A stretch of DNA of 64,000 bases from Regnicoccus_A sp014224355 (GCF_050920705.1 NZ_CP154799.1:558001-622000), one strand, 5' to 3'; positions 9,059 to 19,054 are shown, counted from the stretch's first letter. Notes: generated by a model from the sequence alone, not told the origin. Numbers and translations are program-made.

Positions 9059-10399
9059 TCAGCGCCCGGCGGCCTTGAGCACGATCTTGATCGTCTTGAA
9101 CAGGATGAGCAGATCCAGCCAGACACTGCTGTTGCGCAGGTAGAAGAGGTCGTAGCTCAGCTTCAGTTCGGCATCCTCCACCGTGGAGGTGTAGGGCATG
9201 TTCACCTGGGCCCAGCCGCTCAGGCCCGGCCGGATCCAGTGGCGCAGGCGGTAGTTGGGGATGCGTTGCTCCAGGTCCGTCTCCAGCTCGGGCCGCTCCG
9301 GCCGTGGGCCGATCAGGCTCATCTCACCCCGCAGCACGTTGATCAGCTGGGGCAGCTCATCGAGCCGGGTGCGTCGCAGCCACTGGCCCACCGGGGTGAT
9401 CCGCCCGTCGTTCGGCCCCGACCAGATCGCCTCCCCCTTTTCCTCCGCATCGGGGACCATCGTGCGCAGTTTGATCACCTCGAAGCGCTTGCCCTGCAGC
9501 CCTGTGCGCCGTTGCCGGTAGAGCACCGGTCCGCCATCCCCCAGGCGGATCAACGCGGCGGTGATGGCCAGCAGCGGTGAACACAGCAGCAGCAGCAGAA
9601 GACTCACCATCACGTCGGCATAGCGCTTGAGCTGTCGCTCGAAGCTCCCAATGCGCTGCGCGGAGCGATCGGAGAACAGCAGCCACTGATCCACCACCCA
9701 ACGGGGCGGAATCCGCTGCAACTCCTGCTCGGCCGCCAGCGCCAGGGAGGTGACGGGGCGGCCTTCCTCCAGGGCGCGGGCGCAGGACTCGAGTCCACCT
9801 GGGAGGTTGAGCACTCCCTGGCTGAGGGCGAGGCCGCTGCTCTCGTTCTCCGTCGGGCTGCTCTCCAGTGGGTTCAGGCCAGGGCTGAGGCCGAGGGCAT
9901 GGATGGCGGGAGCCCGCACGGCCCCGATCCGCTCCCATTCACGGCGGATCTCCTCCTGCTCGCCGGGAAGGCTGACGATTTCCCACGGATCCTGCCGGGT
10001 GGAGTGGGCCAGCTGGCGCAGCAGCAGCCGCACGCCACCGCTCCAGAGCGCCGCCAGAGCGAAGAGCGGCAACAGGCTGCCGCGGTGCAGCAGCGTCACC
10101 TCCGGCGCGGCGCGCAGCAGCCAGCCCACCACGGCGCCGGCGGCCGTGGTGGCCGCACTGGTGATCGCCAGCCGCACCACAAGCTGGCTCCAGCGCAGGC
10201 GCCTGGTCTTGAGCAGGGTGAACGACCCGAACAGCCAGCCGAGGCTGAGATAGATCACCACCAGCATGGCCAGCAGGCCCAGCTGATTGTCCAGGTAGCC
10301 ATTGCGCTCCCGGTCGATCCAGGCTGCCAGCAGGCAGATCCCGAGGGCGTCGAGGCCCGCGGCGAGGGCCAGCCAGCGGCGGTGACGCAGCCAGTGCAC
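9059..10399 (-). CDS. Polyprenyl-phosphate sugar-phosphate transferase (bacterial sugar transferase)
   Basis: Likely the initiating glycosyl-1-phosphate transferase of an exopolysaccharide or O-antigen repeat unit, loading a sugar phosphate on undecaprenyl phosphate. There are 446 residues. Several N-terminal membrane segments are followed by a central region and a membrane re-entry helix (LLLLLCSPLLAITAALI). The catalytic domain has KRFEVIKLRTM, DELPQLINVLRGEMSLIGPRP and the C-terminal YDLFYLRN. The GTG start overlaps the lysC stop by one base. It lies about 7 kb from the polysaccharide cluster and could supply its lipid-linked acceptor, which is inference. Confidence 0.88.
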   Translation of the reverse strand: MHWLRHRRWLALAAGLDALGICLLAAWIDRERNGYLDNQLGLLAMLVVIYLSLGWLFGSFTLLKTRRLRWSQLVVRLAITSAATTAAGAVVGWLLRAAPEVTLLHRGSLLPLFALAALWSGGVRLLLRQLAHSTRQDPWEIVSLPGEQEEIRREWERIGAVRAPAIHALGLSPGLNPLESSPTENESSGLALSQGVLNLPGGLESCARALEEGRPVTSLALAAEQELQRIPPRWVVDQWLLFSDRSAQRIGSFERQLKRYADVMVSLLLLLLCSPLLAITAALIRLGDGGPVLYRQRRTGLQGKRFEVIKLRTMVPDAEEKGEAIWSGPNDGRITPVGQWLRRTRLDELPQLINVLRGEMSLIGPRPERPELETDLEQRIPNYRLRHWIRPGLSGWAQVNMPYTSTVEDAELKLSYDLFYLRNSSVWLDLLILFKTIKIVLKAAGR

Positions 10400-12204
10400 T
10401 AGGTCATGGCCTCCACCGCCCCGGCGGTGCTGCCGCCCAGCTGGAAGCAGGCGTGCACTGCCTGCAGGGCCCTGACCCCATCAGCTTCCGCCACCACACA
10501 GCTGGTGCGGATCTCGCTGGTGGCGATCATCTCGATGTTCACGCCGGCCTCCGCCAGGGCCCGGAACATGCGGGCGGCGGTGCCCGGGGTGCAGGGCATG
10601 CCGGCGCCGACGGCGCTCACCCGGGCGATGGCCAGGCCTTCTTCGAAGCGTGCGTCCGCCCAGGGGGCCAGCACCGCTTGCAGGGCGCCGCGGGCTCGGG
10701 TGAGGTCCTCGCGACGCAGGGTGAAGCTCATGTCACGGCTGAGCTGGGGGCCCGAGCCGTGGGTGCGCTCCGACTGGACGATGGTGTCGAGGCTGATGCC
10801 GGCATCGGCCAGGGCACGGCAGACGGCGGCGGCGGTGCCGGGGCGATCGGGCACCTGGCGGACCACCACCTGGGCCTGGTCGCGGTCGAGGGCCACCCCA
10901 CGCACCGCCGGATCATTGACGTCGCAGGGGAGCGGGTTCTGGCGCAGCTGGTGCTCCTGCAGTTCGAACACCTCGGCGGCGGCGCGCAGGGCCCGTGCTC
11001 CCTGGGTGCCCTCCACCAGGCAGCTCACCTTCACCTCGCTGGTGGCGATCATGCGCAGGTTGATGCCGTAGCGGGCGAGGGTGTCGAACAGGCGCGCGGC
11101 GATGCCGGGCCGCCCCATGATCCCGGCCCCGGAAATGCTGAGCTTGGCCAGCCCCGCCTGGGTGCTCAGGGCGCTCTCCTCCACCCCCAGCTCCTGGAGC
11201 AGGCCCCGGCAGACCTCTCGAGCACCCTCCAGCTGGCTCTCCGCGAGGGTGAAGGCGATGTCGTTGCTGGAGCCGACATGGGTGGCCTGCACGATCAGAT
11301 CCACATTCAGCTTCGCCGCGGAGAGGGCCTCGAACAGCAGGGCGGCCACCCCCGGGTGGTCGGGCACCCGGGTGAGGGCCAGCACCGCCTGCCCGTTCTC
11401 CAGATCCGCTCCGTCCACCGGGCGGCCGAGCTCCAGCCCCTCGCTGCCGATCGGCCGGGGTTCACCACTGGTGAGCCTGGTGCCCGGGGCCTCGCTCCAG
11501 CTGGAGCGCACCACCAGGGGAACGCCGTAGTTGCGGGCGATCTCGACGGCGCGGGGATGCAGCACCGCCGCGCCGAGGCTGGCCAGCTCCAGCATCTCGT
11601 TGCAGCTCACCTCCTCCATCAACTGGGCCTCGCTCACCTTGCGCGGGTCGGTGGTGAGCACCCCGGGCACATCGGTGTAGATCTCGCAGGCGTCGGCCGC
11701 GAGGGCGGCGGCCAGGGCCACGGCGGAGGTGTCGGAGCCGCCGCGGCCGAGGGTGGTGATCTCGGGGGTGCCGCCACTGCCGCTGCTGGTGCCCTGAAAG
11801 CCCGCCACCACCACCACCTGGCCATCCTCCAGGCGGCGGCGCAGGCGTTCGGTGCGCACCTCGAGGATGCGGGCGCGGCCGTGGGCCGATTCGGTCACGA
11901 TGCCCACCTGGGGGCCCGTCATCGACACAGCCGGCACCCCGAGGCTGTGCAGGGCCATCGCCAGCAACGCGATCGACACCTGCTCGCCCGTGGCCAGCAG
12001 CATGTCCATCTCCCGCTGGGGGGGCTCGGTGCACAGCGCCCGTGCCAGGGACGTGAGCTCATCGGTGGTGTGGCCCATCGCCGAAACCACGATCACCAGG
12101 TCGTGCCCCTGCTCGCGGCTGGCGGCGATCCGCCGGGCCACCGCCTGGATCCGCTCCACACTGCCGACGGAGGTTCCCCCGAATTTCTGAACCAGCAGGG
12201 CCAT
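10399..12204 (-). CDS. lysC: Aspartate kinase with four ACT domains
   Basis: Phosphorylates aspartate, the first step to lysine, threonine and methionine. From the ATG at 12204 there are 601 residues. The kinase domain starts with KFGGTS (residues 7-12) and contains the Thr/Asp-rich segment near GRGGSDTSAVALAAAL. The C-terminal ~330 residues hold repeated ACT-type segments (VPDHPGVAALLFEALSAAKL, GIMGRPGIAARLFDTLARYG, VPDRPGTAAAVCRALADAGI, MPCTPGTAARMFRALAEAGV). This is the doubled regulatory layout seen in cyanobacterial aspartokinases, fitting feedback control by lysine and/or threonine. The divergent gap to holA is 31 bases. Confidence 0.96.
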   Translation of the reverse strand: MALLVQKFGGTSVGSVERIQAVARRIAASREQGHDLVIVVSAMGHTTDELTSLARALCTEPPQREMDMLLATGEQVSIALLAMALHSLGVPAVSMTGPQVGIVTESAHGRARILEVRTERLRRRLEDGQVVVVAGFQGTSSGSGGTPEITTLGRGGSDTSAVALAAALAADACEIYTDVPGVLTTDPRKVSEAQLMEEVSCNEMLELASLGAAVLHPRAVEIARNYGVPLVVRSSWSEAPGTRLTSGEPRPIGSEGLELGRPVDGADLENGQAVLALTRVPDHPGVAALLFEALSAAKLNVDLIVQATHVGSSNDIAFTLAESQLEGAREVCRGLLQELGVEESALSTQAGLAKLSISGAGIMGRPGIAARLFDTLARYGINLRMIATSEVKVSCLVEGTQGARALRAAAEVFELQEHQLRQNPLPCDVNDPAVRGVALDRDQAQVVVRQVPDRPGTAAAVCRALADAGISLDTIVQSERTHGSGPQLSRDMSFTLRREDLTRARGALQAVLAPWADARFEEGLAIARVSAVGAGMPCTPGTAARMFRALAEAGVNIEMIATSEIRTSCVVAEADGVRALQAVHACFQLGGSTAGAVEAMT

Positions 12205-12235
12205 TCCGATCGGCAGGCGCGGTGTGATGCCGCGA

Positions 12236-13204
12236 TTATCGGGCGGTGGCCAGCAGCATCCCGTCGCGGAAGGCCTCACCGGCCTCGGCGCCCCGTTTCA
12301 GGGCGGCCTCCACCTCCAGCACCCGGGCCAGCAGGGTCAGCAGACGGGCCGGGGTTCGTCCGCGGATCTGCCGGCGCATCACGTAGATGCGTTTGGGGTT
12401 GCCGATGCCGGCGGCCTTGGCGATCACGGCCACGTCCTGCTCGCCGCGGCTCTCCAGCAGGCAGACCCACAGCCAGCCGCGGATCTGGCTGGTGAGGGAG
12501 GCCACCAGCCGCAGGGCCGGCTCGCCCGCCTGCAGCAGTTCGTCGACCAGGGCGATCGCCGCGCCGGCATTGCCCTCCAGCAGGGCATCGCCCACCGCCA
12601 GGCTGGTGGTGCTGTGTCCGCCCACCAGGGCCGCCACGGCCGCCGCCTGCACCGGTGCCTGGCCGCTGTAGAGGGCCAGCTTCTCCAGCTCGCTGCTCAG
12701 CCGGGCACTGTCGCTGCCGATCGCTTCCGCCAGGGCTTCGGCGGCCCCGGGCGCCAGGGTCACCCCCAGCTCCCCTGCCGTGCGCGTCACCAGCGCCACC
12801 TGGCCGGCCCCATCCCAGGCGGAGGGGAGCTGAAAGCTCGTCTCCTGGGCCCGCTGCCGCAGGGCCTTGGTGGTGCGCAGCCGGGCATCGGGTTTGCCGC
12901 TGCTCACCAGCACCAGGTGGCAGCTGTCGGGAATCAGCTCCAGGCAGGCCTCCAGCTGCTGGGCCAGCTCGGCGGGGCAGCTGCTGGTGAAGGGGCTGCG
13001 CTGCAGCAGCACCAGCCGGGCACCGCTGCCGAAGGGCGGGGTGCGGGCCTCACTCAGGGCCTGTGCCGCCTGGGCGGCATCGGAGCCATCGAGGCGGCTG
13101 AGGTTGATGCTGTGCCAGGCCGGGTCCACCTCCTTGCTGATCAGCTGCTCGATCGCCCGGGTCCGGGCGGCCTCGTCGTCGCCCCAGTAGAGATGGATCG
13201 GCAT
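12236..13204 (-). CDS. holA: DNA polymerase III delta subunit
   Basis: Clamp-loader delta subunit that opens the beta clamp. The 322 residues match the family length. The N-terminus (MPIHLYWGDDEAARTRAIEQ) is the degenerate AAA+ start typical of cyanobacterial HolA. Later segments include NPKRIYVMRRQIRGR and a helical C-terminus. Its start codon shares two bases with the divergent cobalamin gene on the other strand. It is in the same direction as lysC and ends 31 bases before it. Confidence 0.9.
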   Translation of the reverse strand: MPIHLYWGDDEAARTRAIEQLISKEVDPAWHSINLSRLDGSDAAQAAQALSEARTPPFGSGARLVLLQRSPFTSSCPAELAQQLEACLELIPDSCHLVLVSSGKPDARLRTTKALRQRAQETSFQLPSAWDGAGQVALVTRTAGELGVTLAPGAAEALAEAIGSDSARLSSELEKLALYSGQAPVQAAAVAALVGGHSTTSLAVGDALLEGNAGAAIALVDELLQAGEPALRLVASLTSQIRGWLWVCLLESRGEQDVAVIAKAAGIGNPKRIYVMRRQIRGRTPARLLTLLARVLEVEAALKRGAEAGEAFRDGMLLATAR

Positions 13205-13832
13205 GGGGCCCGGCGTGGATCTGGATCATCCGATCTTCACTGAAAGTGTGCGGCGCATCCGCCAGTGGCTCGGGCCCACCGGCCTGGATCCCGTCGAGCA
13301 GGAGGTGCTGGAGCGCCTGGTGCACAGCAGTGGCGACCTCACCATCGCCGCCGATCTCCGTTTCAGCGCCGGCGCCTGCGCACGGGGACAGGAGGCCCTG
13401 GCCGCGGGGGCGGTGATCCTCACCGACACGGCCATGGCGGCCGCGGCCGTGTCGCCGATGGCCGGGCGCACCTTCGCCAACCCGGTGCGCAGCATCCTGG
13501 AGTGGGCGCCGGATGTGGCGCCGCCCGGCGGCACCCGCACGGCCGAGGGCATGGCGGCGGCCCTGGCGGCCTGCCCCGGGGCGGTGGTGCTGATCGGCAG
13601 TGCCCCCACCGCCCTGGAGCGCCTGCTCGATCAGGCCGGCGGCCCGCTGCGGCCGGCCCTGGTGATCGGCATGCCGGTGGGCTTCGTGGGGGTGGCGGAG
13701 AGCAAGCGGCGGCTGGCTGCCAGCGATCTGCCCCAGATCCGGCTCGAGGGGAGCAGGGGTGGTGCGGGCCTGGTGGCGGCCTGCTGCAACGCCCTGCTGC
13801 GCCGGGCCTGGCTGGATCAGGCCGCGGCCTGA
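13203..13832 (+). CDS. cobH: Precorrin-8X methylmutase
   Basis: Moves the C-11 methyl to C-12 in corrin ring synthesis, consistent with picocyanobacterial (pseudo)cobalamin production. The 209 residues carry the family's N-terminal HPIFTESVRRIRQWL, the central TDTAMAAAAVSPM and the conserved PVGFVGVAESKRRL near residue 160. The ATG at 13203 overlaps the holA start codon on the other strand; GTG at 13215 is an alternative that would separate them. The 3' end overlaps the mutS 3' end by 16 bases. The symbol could equally be cbiC, because the oxygen-dependent and oxygen-independent routes cannot be told apart here. Confidence 0.9.
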   Translation: MGPGVDLDHPIFTESVRRIRQWLGPTGLDPVEQEVLERLVHSSGDLTIAADLRFSAGACARGQEALAAGAVILTDTAMAAAAVSPMAGRTFANPVRSILEWAPDVAPPGGTRTAEGMAAALAACPGAVVLIGSAPTALERLLDQAGGPLRPALVIGMPVGFVGVAESKRRLAASDLPQIRLEGSRGGAGLVAACCNALLRRAWLDQAAA

Positions 13833-16560
13833 AGCCCCACGGCCACGTGGCTGTTGGCCTCGATCCTCCCCAGCACCTGGCGGGCCCGCTGCACCACCTG
13901 GGGGGGCACGCCCGCCAGCCGGGCCGCCTCGATGCCGTAACTGCGGCTGGCGCCGCCCGGACGCACCTGATGCAGAAAGAGCAGGCGGTCGCCCGTTTCC
14001 TCCACCAGCACCTGATAGTTGGCGACGCCCGGCAGCAGCGAGGCCAGTTCGTTGAGCTCGTGGTAATGGGTGGCGAACACCGCCCGGGCCCGCAGCCCGG
14101 CCGCCAGATGTTCCGCCACGGCCCAGGCGATCGAGAGGCCATCGAAGGTGGCGGTGCCGCGGCCGATCTCATCGAGCAGCACCAGGGAGCGGTCGGTGGC
14201 GTGGTGCAGGATGTTGGCGGTTTCGGCCATCTCCACCATGAAGGTGGACTGCCCGCTGGCCAGATCATCGACGGCCCCCACCCGGGTGAAGATGCGATCG
14301 GCCAGGCCGAGGCGCGCCGATCGGGCCGGGATCCAGCTGCCGATCTGGGCCATCAGCTGCAGCAACCCGTTCTGGCGCAGGTAGCAGCTCTTGCCGCTGG
14401 CGTTCGGCCCGGTGAGCACCACCAGGTCGGGGCGCCCCTGCTCGCCCAGGTGCAGGTCGTTGGCGCTGAACGACTCCTCCACCAGCAGTTGCTCCACCAC
14501 CGGGTGCCGTCCCGCCTCCACCTCCAGGCAGCGGCTGTGCTCCAGCTGGGGGCGGCAGTAGCCGAAGCAGGCCGCCACCTCCGCCAGGGAGGCCAGGGCG
14601 TCGAGGCCGGCGACATGCCGGGCGGCCCGGCGGATCGGTGCGGCCAGCTCCCCCACCTGCTGGCGCAGCTGGTTGAACAGCTCGTATTCCCGCTGGGCCG
14701 CCCGGGCCCGCAGCTGCAGGATGCGACCCTCGCGGGCCTTGAGCTCGGGCGTGACGAAGCGCTCCTCGTTGGCCAGGGTCTGACGCCGGATCCAGTGCTC
14801 GGGCACCCGGGCGGCCCTGGCCCGGCTCACCGAGAGGAAGTAGCCGAAGCTGCGGTGGAACTGCAGCCGCAGGGCGGGGATGCCGCTGAGGCGGCGCTCC
14901 TCCTGTTCCTGGGCGGCCAGCCATTGATTCTGGTCGTCGAGCCGGTTGCGCAGCCCATCGAGGCGGTCGTCGACTCCATCGTGGATCAGCCCCCCTCGCT
15001 GAGGCTGAGCGGAGGCGCGTCCACCAGCGTGTGGCGCACCAGGGCCGCCAGCTGCTCCAGCTCCGGATCGGCCTGCCGCAGGGGTCCGAAGGCGGCCGCG
15101 GCCACGGGATCCAGCAGGGCGGCGAGGCGGGGCAGGCGCTCCAGCCCATCGGCGAGGGCCACCAGGTCGCGGGCGGAGGCGCTGCCCGCTCCGGCGCGGC
15201 CCGCCAGCCGCTCCAGGTCGCCCATGGGCCGCAGCAGCCGGCGCAGGGCCAGGCGCAGGCTGCGCTCCTGCACCAGCACTCCGATGCCCTCCTGGCGCCG
15301 CTCGATCGCCTCGAGATCCATCAGCGGGGCCTCCAGCCAGCGGCGCAGCGCCCGGGCGCCCATGGCGGTCATGGTGCGATCCAGGGCCCAGAGCAGCGAC
15401 CCCTGAAACTGTCCGTCCCGCTGGGTCTGGGTGATCTCCAGGTTGCGGCGGGTCTGGGCATCGAGCACCAGCTGATCGCTGCGCTGGCGGAGGGTGGGCC
15501 GATCCAGGGGGATGCGGCCGGCGGTGGTGGCGGCAGCCGGGTCGTCCGTGGCGGGCTGGGTGTCATCGAGGTAGCGCACCAGACCGCCGGCGGCCCTCAG
15601 GGCCAGGGGCGCCTCGCCAAGACCAAGGCCCTCGAGGCTGGCCAGCCCGTAGCGCTCCAGCAGGGTGCGGCGCGCCTCCGGCAGGGTGAAGGGGGTGAGC
15701 GGCAGCGGCGTGCGCTGGATCGACTCCGGTGCCCAGGCCGGCTCGCCCGGCTCGAGCGTGGGCCAGAGCAGCTCGGCCGGCTGCCGCTGCAGGAGGTCCT
15801 GGTGCAGCTGATCGCTGCCGTGGCCCTGGATCAGCTGGAAGTCGCCGGTGCTCACGTCAGCCACCGCCAGCCCCCACTGGCCCTGCTCCAGCACCACGGC
15901 CGCCAGCCAGTTGTTGCGGCGGGCCGCCAGCATTCCCTCCTCCAGCACGGTGCCGGGGGTGAGCACGCGGGTGATTCCCCGCCGCAGCAGGGCGCCCGGG
16001 GCCGGGGTGCTCTCCAGCTGGTCGCAGAGGGCCACGGCAAGGCCGCGGCGCACCAGCTCAGCGCAGTAGCGCTCGGCGGCGTGGTGGGGGATGCCGGCCA
16101 TCGGCACCCGCCCGATCCGCTTGCCCCCCTCCTTGCCGGTGAGGGTGAGCTCCAGCAGCCGCGACACGCGGATGGCGTCCTCGAAGAAGCACTCGTAGAA
16201 GTCGCCGAGGCGGTAGAGCAGCACCCTCTCGGGGTGGGCCAGCTTCAGCTCCACGTAGTGGCGCAGCACCGGCGGCAGCGCCTCGGGATCCACCAGGCCG
16301 TGGTGGTGCCAGGGGGGCAGTGGCTCCGTGGGCTCCGCCGAGTCGCTGGACTCCCCGTCCTCCTCGGCGGTCCCGGCGCCGTCCTCCCTGGGAGCGGCCT
16401 GCCTGGCCGGACGGCGCCGGGGCCGGGCGGCGGCCTCCGCCACCAGCGCGTCGTCGTCGCTCTCGCCGGCAAGGCTGCCTGAGGCGGCTGTCGGGGCCTC
16501 CAGGCCCAGGGCGGCCACCAGCGAGAGCTGTTCGTCCGGCGGCGCGGCCACGGCGTGCAC
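13817..16560 (-). pseudogene. mutS: DNA mismatch repair protein MutS, split by a one-base frameshift
   Basis: Mismatch-recognition ATPase. The first 524 residues (start ATG 16560) hold a ~70-residue acidic and Ala-rich extension, the mismatch-binding domain with its LGDFYECFFEDA Phe-x-Glu region, and the connector and core. They end at a false TGA after LSLSEGG. The protein resumes one frame over (LIHDGVDDRLDGLRNRLDDQ) and continues to the ATPase domain: Walker A GPNASGKS, Walker B LVLLDEIGRGT and the THYHEL motif. The break is a run of six C at 14990-14995, where seven would join the frames. The combined length (about 910 residues) is normal for cyanobacterial MutS. Either the lineage is a mutator or a base was missed in sequencing. 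Confidence 0.92.
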
Positions 16561-16731
16561 AGGGGCTGGGGCGATCGTAGGAGGGCCGCGCGGTCAGCTT
16601 CCCGGGCGGCTCCCACAACTTGTGAAGGATGGCCGGGGCGGGCCAGGAAATCCCGGAAGCCCCATGGGAGAATCCAGCCACTGCCTGCCCAGGCCCGTGA
16701 GCCAGGGACCGCGCACCCCGACCTCCCAACC

Positions 16732-16920
16732 ATGCAGATCCTCAACACCCTCACCGTTCTGGCCCTGGTGGTGATGTCGTTTGCCCTTGTGGTGGCAGTC
16801 CCGGTGCTCTACGCCAGCACCGACGACAGCGGCCGCTCCAACCGTCTGATTCTGCTGGGCGGTGCCGCCTGGGTGGCCCTGGTGCTGCTCAACTGGGGCA
16901 TGAGCTATTTCGTGGTCTGA
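16732..16920 (+). CDS. psbZ: Photosystem II protein PsbZ (Ycf9)
   Basis: A small thylakoid membrane subunit of photosystem II, involved in PSII-light harvesting interaction and core stability. The 62 residues form two transmembrane helices (about 3-25 and 39-60), with a polar loop STDDSGRSNR between them, as in known PsbZ. The ATG at 16732 gives the usual MQILNTLTVLALV start. Together with the neighbouring genes it marks the organism as a cyanobacterium. It is 171 bases from the divergent mutS start. Confidence 0.96.
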   Translation: MQILNTLTVLALVVMSFALVVAVPVLYASTDDSGRSNRLILLGGAAWVALVLLNWGMSYFVV

Positions 16921-16925
16921 GTCCA

Positions 16926-17417
16926 TTGACCGTTTTTGAAGGTCGCTTCACCGACGTCAGCGGCCTGCGCATCGGCATCGTGGTCGGTCGTTTCAACGAC
17001 CTGGTCACCGCCAAGCTGCTCAGCGCCTGCCTGGATGGCCTCTCGCGCCACGGCATCGACACCGGCCCCGGCAGCGAGCAGCTGGATCTGGCCTGGGTGC
17101 CCGGCAGCTTCGAGATTCCCCTGGTGGCCCAGCGCCTGGCGGCCACGGGCCGCTACCAGGTGCTGATCACCCTCGGGGCCGTGATCAAGGGCGACACCCC
17201 CCACTTCGACTACGTCTGCGCCGAGGTGAGCAAGGGGGTGGCGGCGGTCTCCCGCAGCACCGGCGTGCCGGTGATCTTCGGTGTGCTCACCACCGACACC
17301 ATGCAGCAGGCCCTCGAGCGGGCCGGCATCAAGAGCAACCTGGGCTGGAGCTATGCCCTGCAGGCCCTGGAGATGGGCAGCCTGATGCAGGTGTTGCCTC
17401 CCGTGGCTGCCCTATGA
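16926..17417 (+). CDS. ribH: 6,7-dimethyl-8-ribityllumazine synthase
   Basis: Penultimate riboflavin enzyme, condensing the ribityl-aminouracil with dihydroxybutanone phosphate in an icosahedral or pentameric assembly. The 163 residues include the N-terminal VVGRFNDLVTAKLL, the substrate-binding WVPGSFEIPL, GAVIKGDTPHFDYV with the catalytic His, and FGVLTTDTMQQALERAG. It starts with TTG five bases after the psbZ stop. Its stop overlaps the start of the ABC ATPase gene by four bases, so the polysaccharide cluster begins directly in its wake. Confidence 0.96.
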   Translation: MTVFEGRFTDVSGLRIGIVVGRFNDLVTAKLLSACLDGLSRHGIDTGPGSEQLDLAWVPGSFEIPLVAQRLAATGRYQVLITLGAVIKGDTPHFDYVCAEVSKGVAAVSRSTGVPVIFGVLTTDTMQQALERAGIKSNLGWSYALQALEMGSLMQVLPPVAAL

Positions 17418-18220
17418 GTGACATGGTGACTATCCCTGTCGACCAGCGGTCCCCTGCTGCCATCAACGATCAGCCGCTGGTTGAGCTGGACGGGGTCTGC
17501 CTTGACATTCCCGTGGAGGGCGTCGGCAGCCGTTCTCTCAAGGCGGCACTGGTGGGTGGCCTAACCGGAGGGCTGCTCAACCGCGGTAAGAGTGGTGGAG
17601 TGTCGGTTCGCGCCCTCAACGACCTCAGCTTCACGATCCACAAGGGTGAGCGGGTGGCGCTGCTGGGCCACAACGGAGCGGGTAAATCCACCCTGCTGCG
17701 CCTTCTCTCCGATGTGTACCGACCCAGTAGCGGACGCATTCGTCGTTATGAGCAGGTGGTGCCGCTGATCAACAAGAGTTTCTGGGTCGACACTGATCTC
17801 AGCGGCCGCCACGCCGCCAAGGCTCACTACCTGCTCAATCGCAACACGATCGAGGGATTCAGCTGCTTTCTTGAAGAACTCACCGCGTTCACCGAACTGG
17901 CTGATTTCATCAATCTGCCGATCCGCACCTACAGCGATGGCATGCGCACCCGCCTTCAGTTCGGCCTCCTCACCGCCTTTCGCCACGAGGCCCTCGCTCT
18001 CGATGAAGGGATTGGCGCCGGTGACCAGTGGTTTCTCTCCAGGGCCAAGCACCAGCTCACCCGCTTTCTGGGGGAGGTAGGCACCTTGATCCTCGCGTCC
18101 CACTCCAACGATCTTCTCGCACAGTTCTGCAGCCGCGGACTGGTGCTCAGTCACGGCCACCTGGTGTTCGATGGTCCTCTGGACCAGGCGATTGAGGCCT
18201 ACACCCAGAGGCCAGGCTGA
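17414..18220 (+). CDS. Polysaccharide/O-antigen ABC exporter, ATP-binding subunit (Wzt-like)
   Basis: ATPase of an ABC-2 exporter for lipid-linked polysaccharide, working with the next gene. There are 268 residues. Walker A GHNGAGKST is at about 89-97. The signature region is atypical (RTYSDGMRTRLQFGL), as in Wzt/TagH/KpsT exporters. A Walker-B-like segment HEALALDEGIGAGD and the switch His in ILASHSND follow. There is no C-terminal carbohydrate-binding domain, so export may not depend on a capped chain end; that is inference. The ATG overlaps the ribH stop. Confidence 0.9.
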   Translation: MSDMVTIPVDQRSPAAINDQPLVELDGVCLDIPVEGVGSRSLKAALVGGLTGGLLNRGKSGGVSVRALNDLSFTIHKGERVALLGHNGAGKSTLLRLLSDVYRPSSGRIRRYEQVVPLINKSFWVDTDLSGRHAAKAHYLLNRNTIEGFSCFLEELTAFTELADFINLPIRTYSDGMRTRLQFGLLTAFRHEALALDEGIGAGDQWFLSRAKHQLTRFLGEVGTLILASHSNDLLAQFCSRGLVLSHGHLVFDGPLDQAIEAYTQRPG

Positions 18221-18223
18221 GCG

Positions 18224-19051
18224 ATGCAGACACCAATCCCTGGGGACATGGGCCTGCGGGAAGCCAATCCGGCCACGGGTCAGGGCCTTTTCTTTGCGTT
18301 TCGAACGGCACGGGCCTGGTGGTACAGCGCTTGGTTGCGAACCCTGGCTCGGTTTAGCCGTACAACCCTTGGCAGCTTCTGGATGGGGCTCAGCAACCTC
18401 CTCAGCGTAGGGGTTCTTGGGGTAGTCTATGGCACGGTTTTAAATGTGCAGGACCCCATTCGCTACATCATCTATCTCGGATTAGGGATCACGATCTGGG
18501 GTCTGATCAGTATGACGTCAGTGGCTGGCAGCACGTTGTTCATGCAACGCCGTGACCAGTTGGTGAACAATGCACTACCGAGTATTTTTTACTGTCTGGA
18601 GGAATGGGCGTTCCAGCTACAAACCTTTGCCCAGGCCTTCGTGGTGATTCTGGTGGCCTTTGCCTTTTTGGATCCCGCACTCCTGCTCAATGCAGTCCGC
18701 TTCATCTGGCTGCCGATGCTAAATCTGTCGCTATTCGCGTTCTGGATCCTTGTGTTGATGGCCCTGCTTGGGGCAAGATTCAAGGATTTCGCCCAACTCA
18801 TGCCTATTATCCTGCAGCTTCTTTTTTTGGTTTCTCCGATTCTCTACAAGCGGGAGGGGCTAGGCCGTCTTGGCTTGCTTGCCGACTTCAATCCTTTCTA
18901 CCAGGCGCTTGCGCCTCTAAGGAATGCTTTGATCGATGGGCGGCTGCAGCTGGGGAGCGAAGTAATGTCGCTCGTCATCAATGGGCTGGGAGTTATGCTG
19001 GCGGTGTGGGCGTTGAGGCGACTCCGCTATCGTCTTCCCCTTTGGATCTGA
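18224..19051 (+). CDS. Polysaccharide ABC exporter, permease subunit (Wzm-like)
   Basis: Membrane partner of the preceding ATPase. There are 275 residues with about six transmembrane segments and the amphipathic N-terminal region usual for ABC-2 exporters (TARAWWYSAWLRTLARFSRTTL). The segment LVSPILYKREGL and the following NPFYQALAPLRNAL match the conserved ABC-2 C-terminal region. Base composition drops visibly below that of the core genes here. It lies 3 bases after the ATPase gene and 3 before rfbF. Confidence 0.88.
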   Translation: MQTPIPGDMGLREANPATGQGLFFAFRTARAWWYSAWLRTLARFSRTTLGSFWMGLSNLLSVGVLGVVYGTVLNVQDPIRYIIYLGLGITIWGLISMTSVAGSTLFMQRRDQLVNNALPSIFYCLEEWAFQLQTFAQAFVVILVAFAFLDPALLLNAVRFIWLPMLNLSLFAFWILVLMALLGARFKDFAQLMPIILQLLFLVSPILYKREGLGRLGLLADFNPFYQALAPLRNALIDGRLQLGSEVMSLVINGLGVMLAVWALRRLRYRLPLWI

Positions 19052-19054
19052 GGT

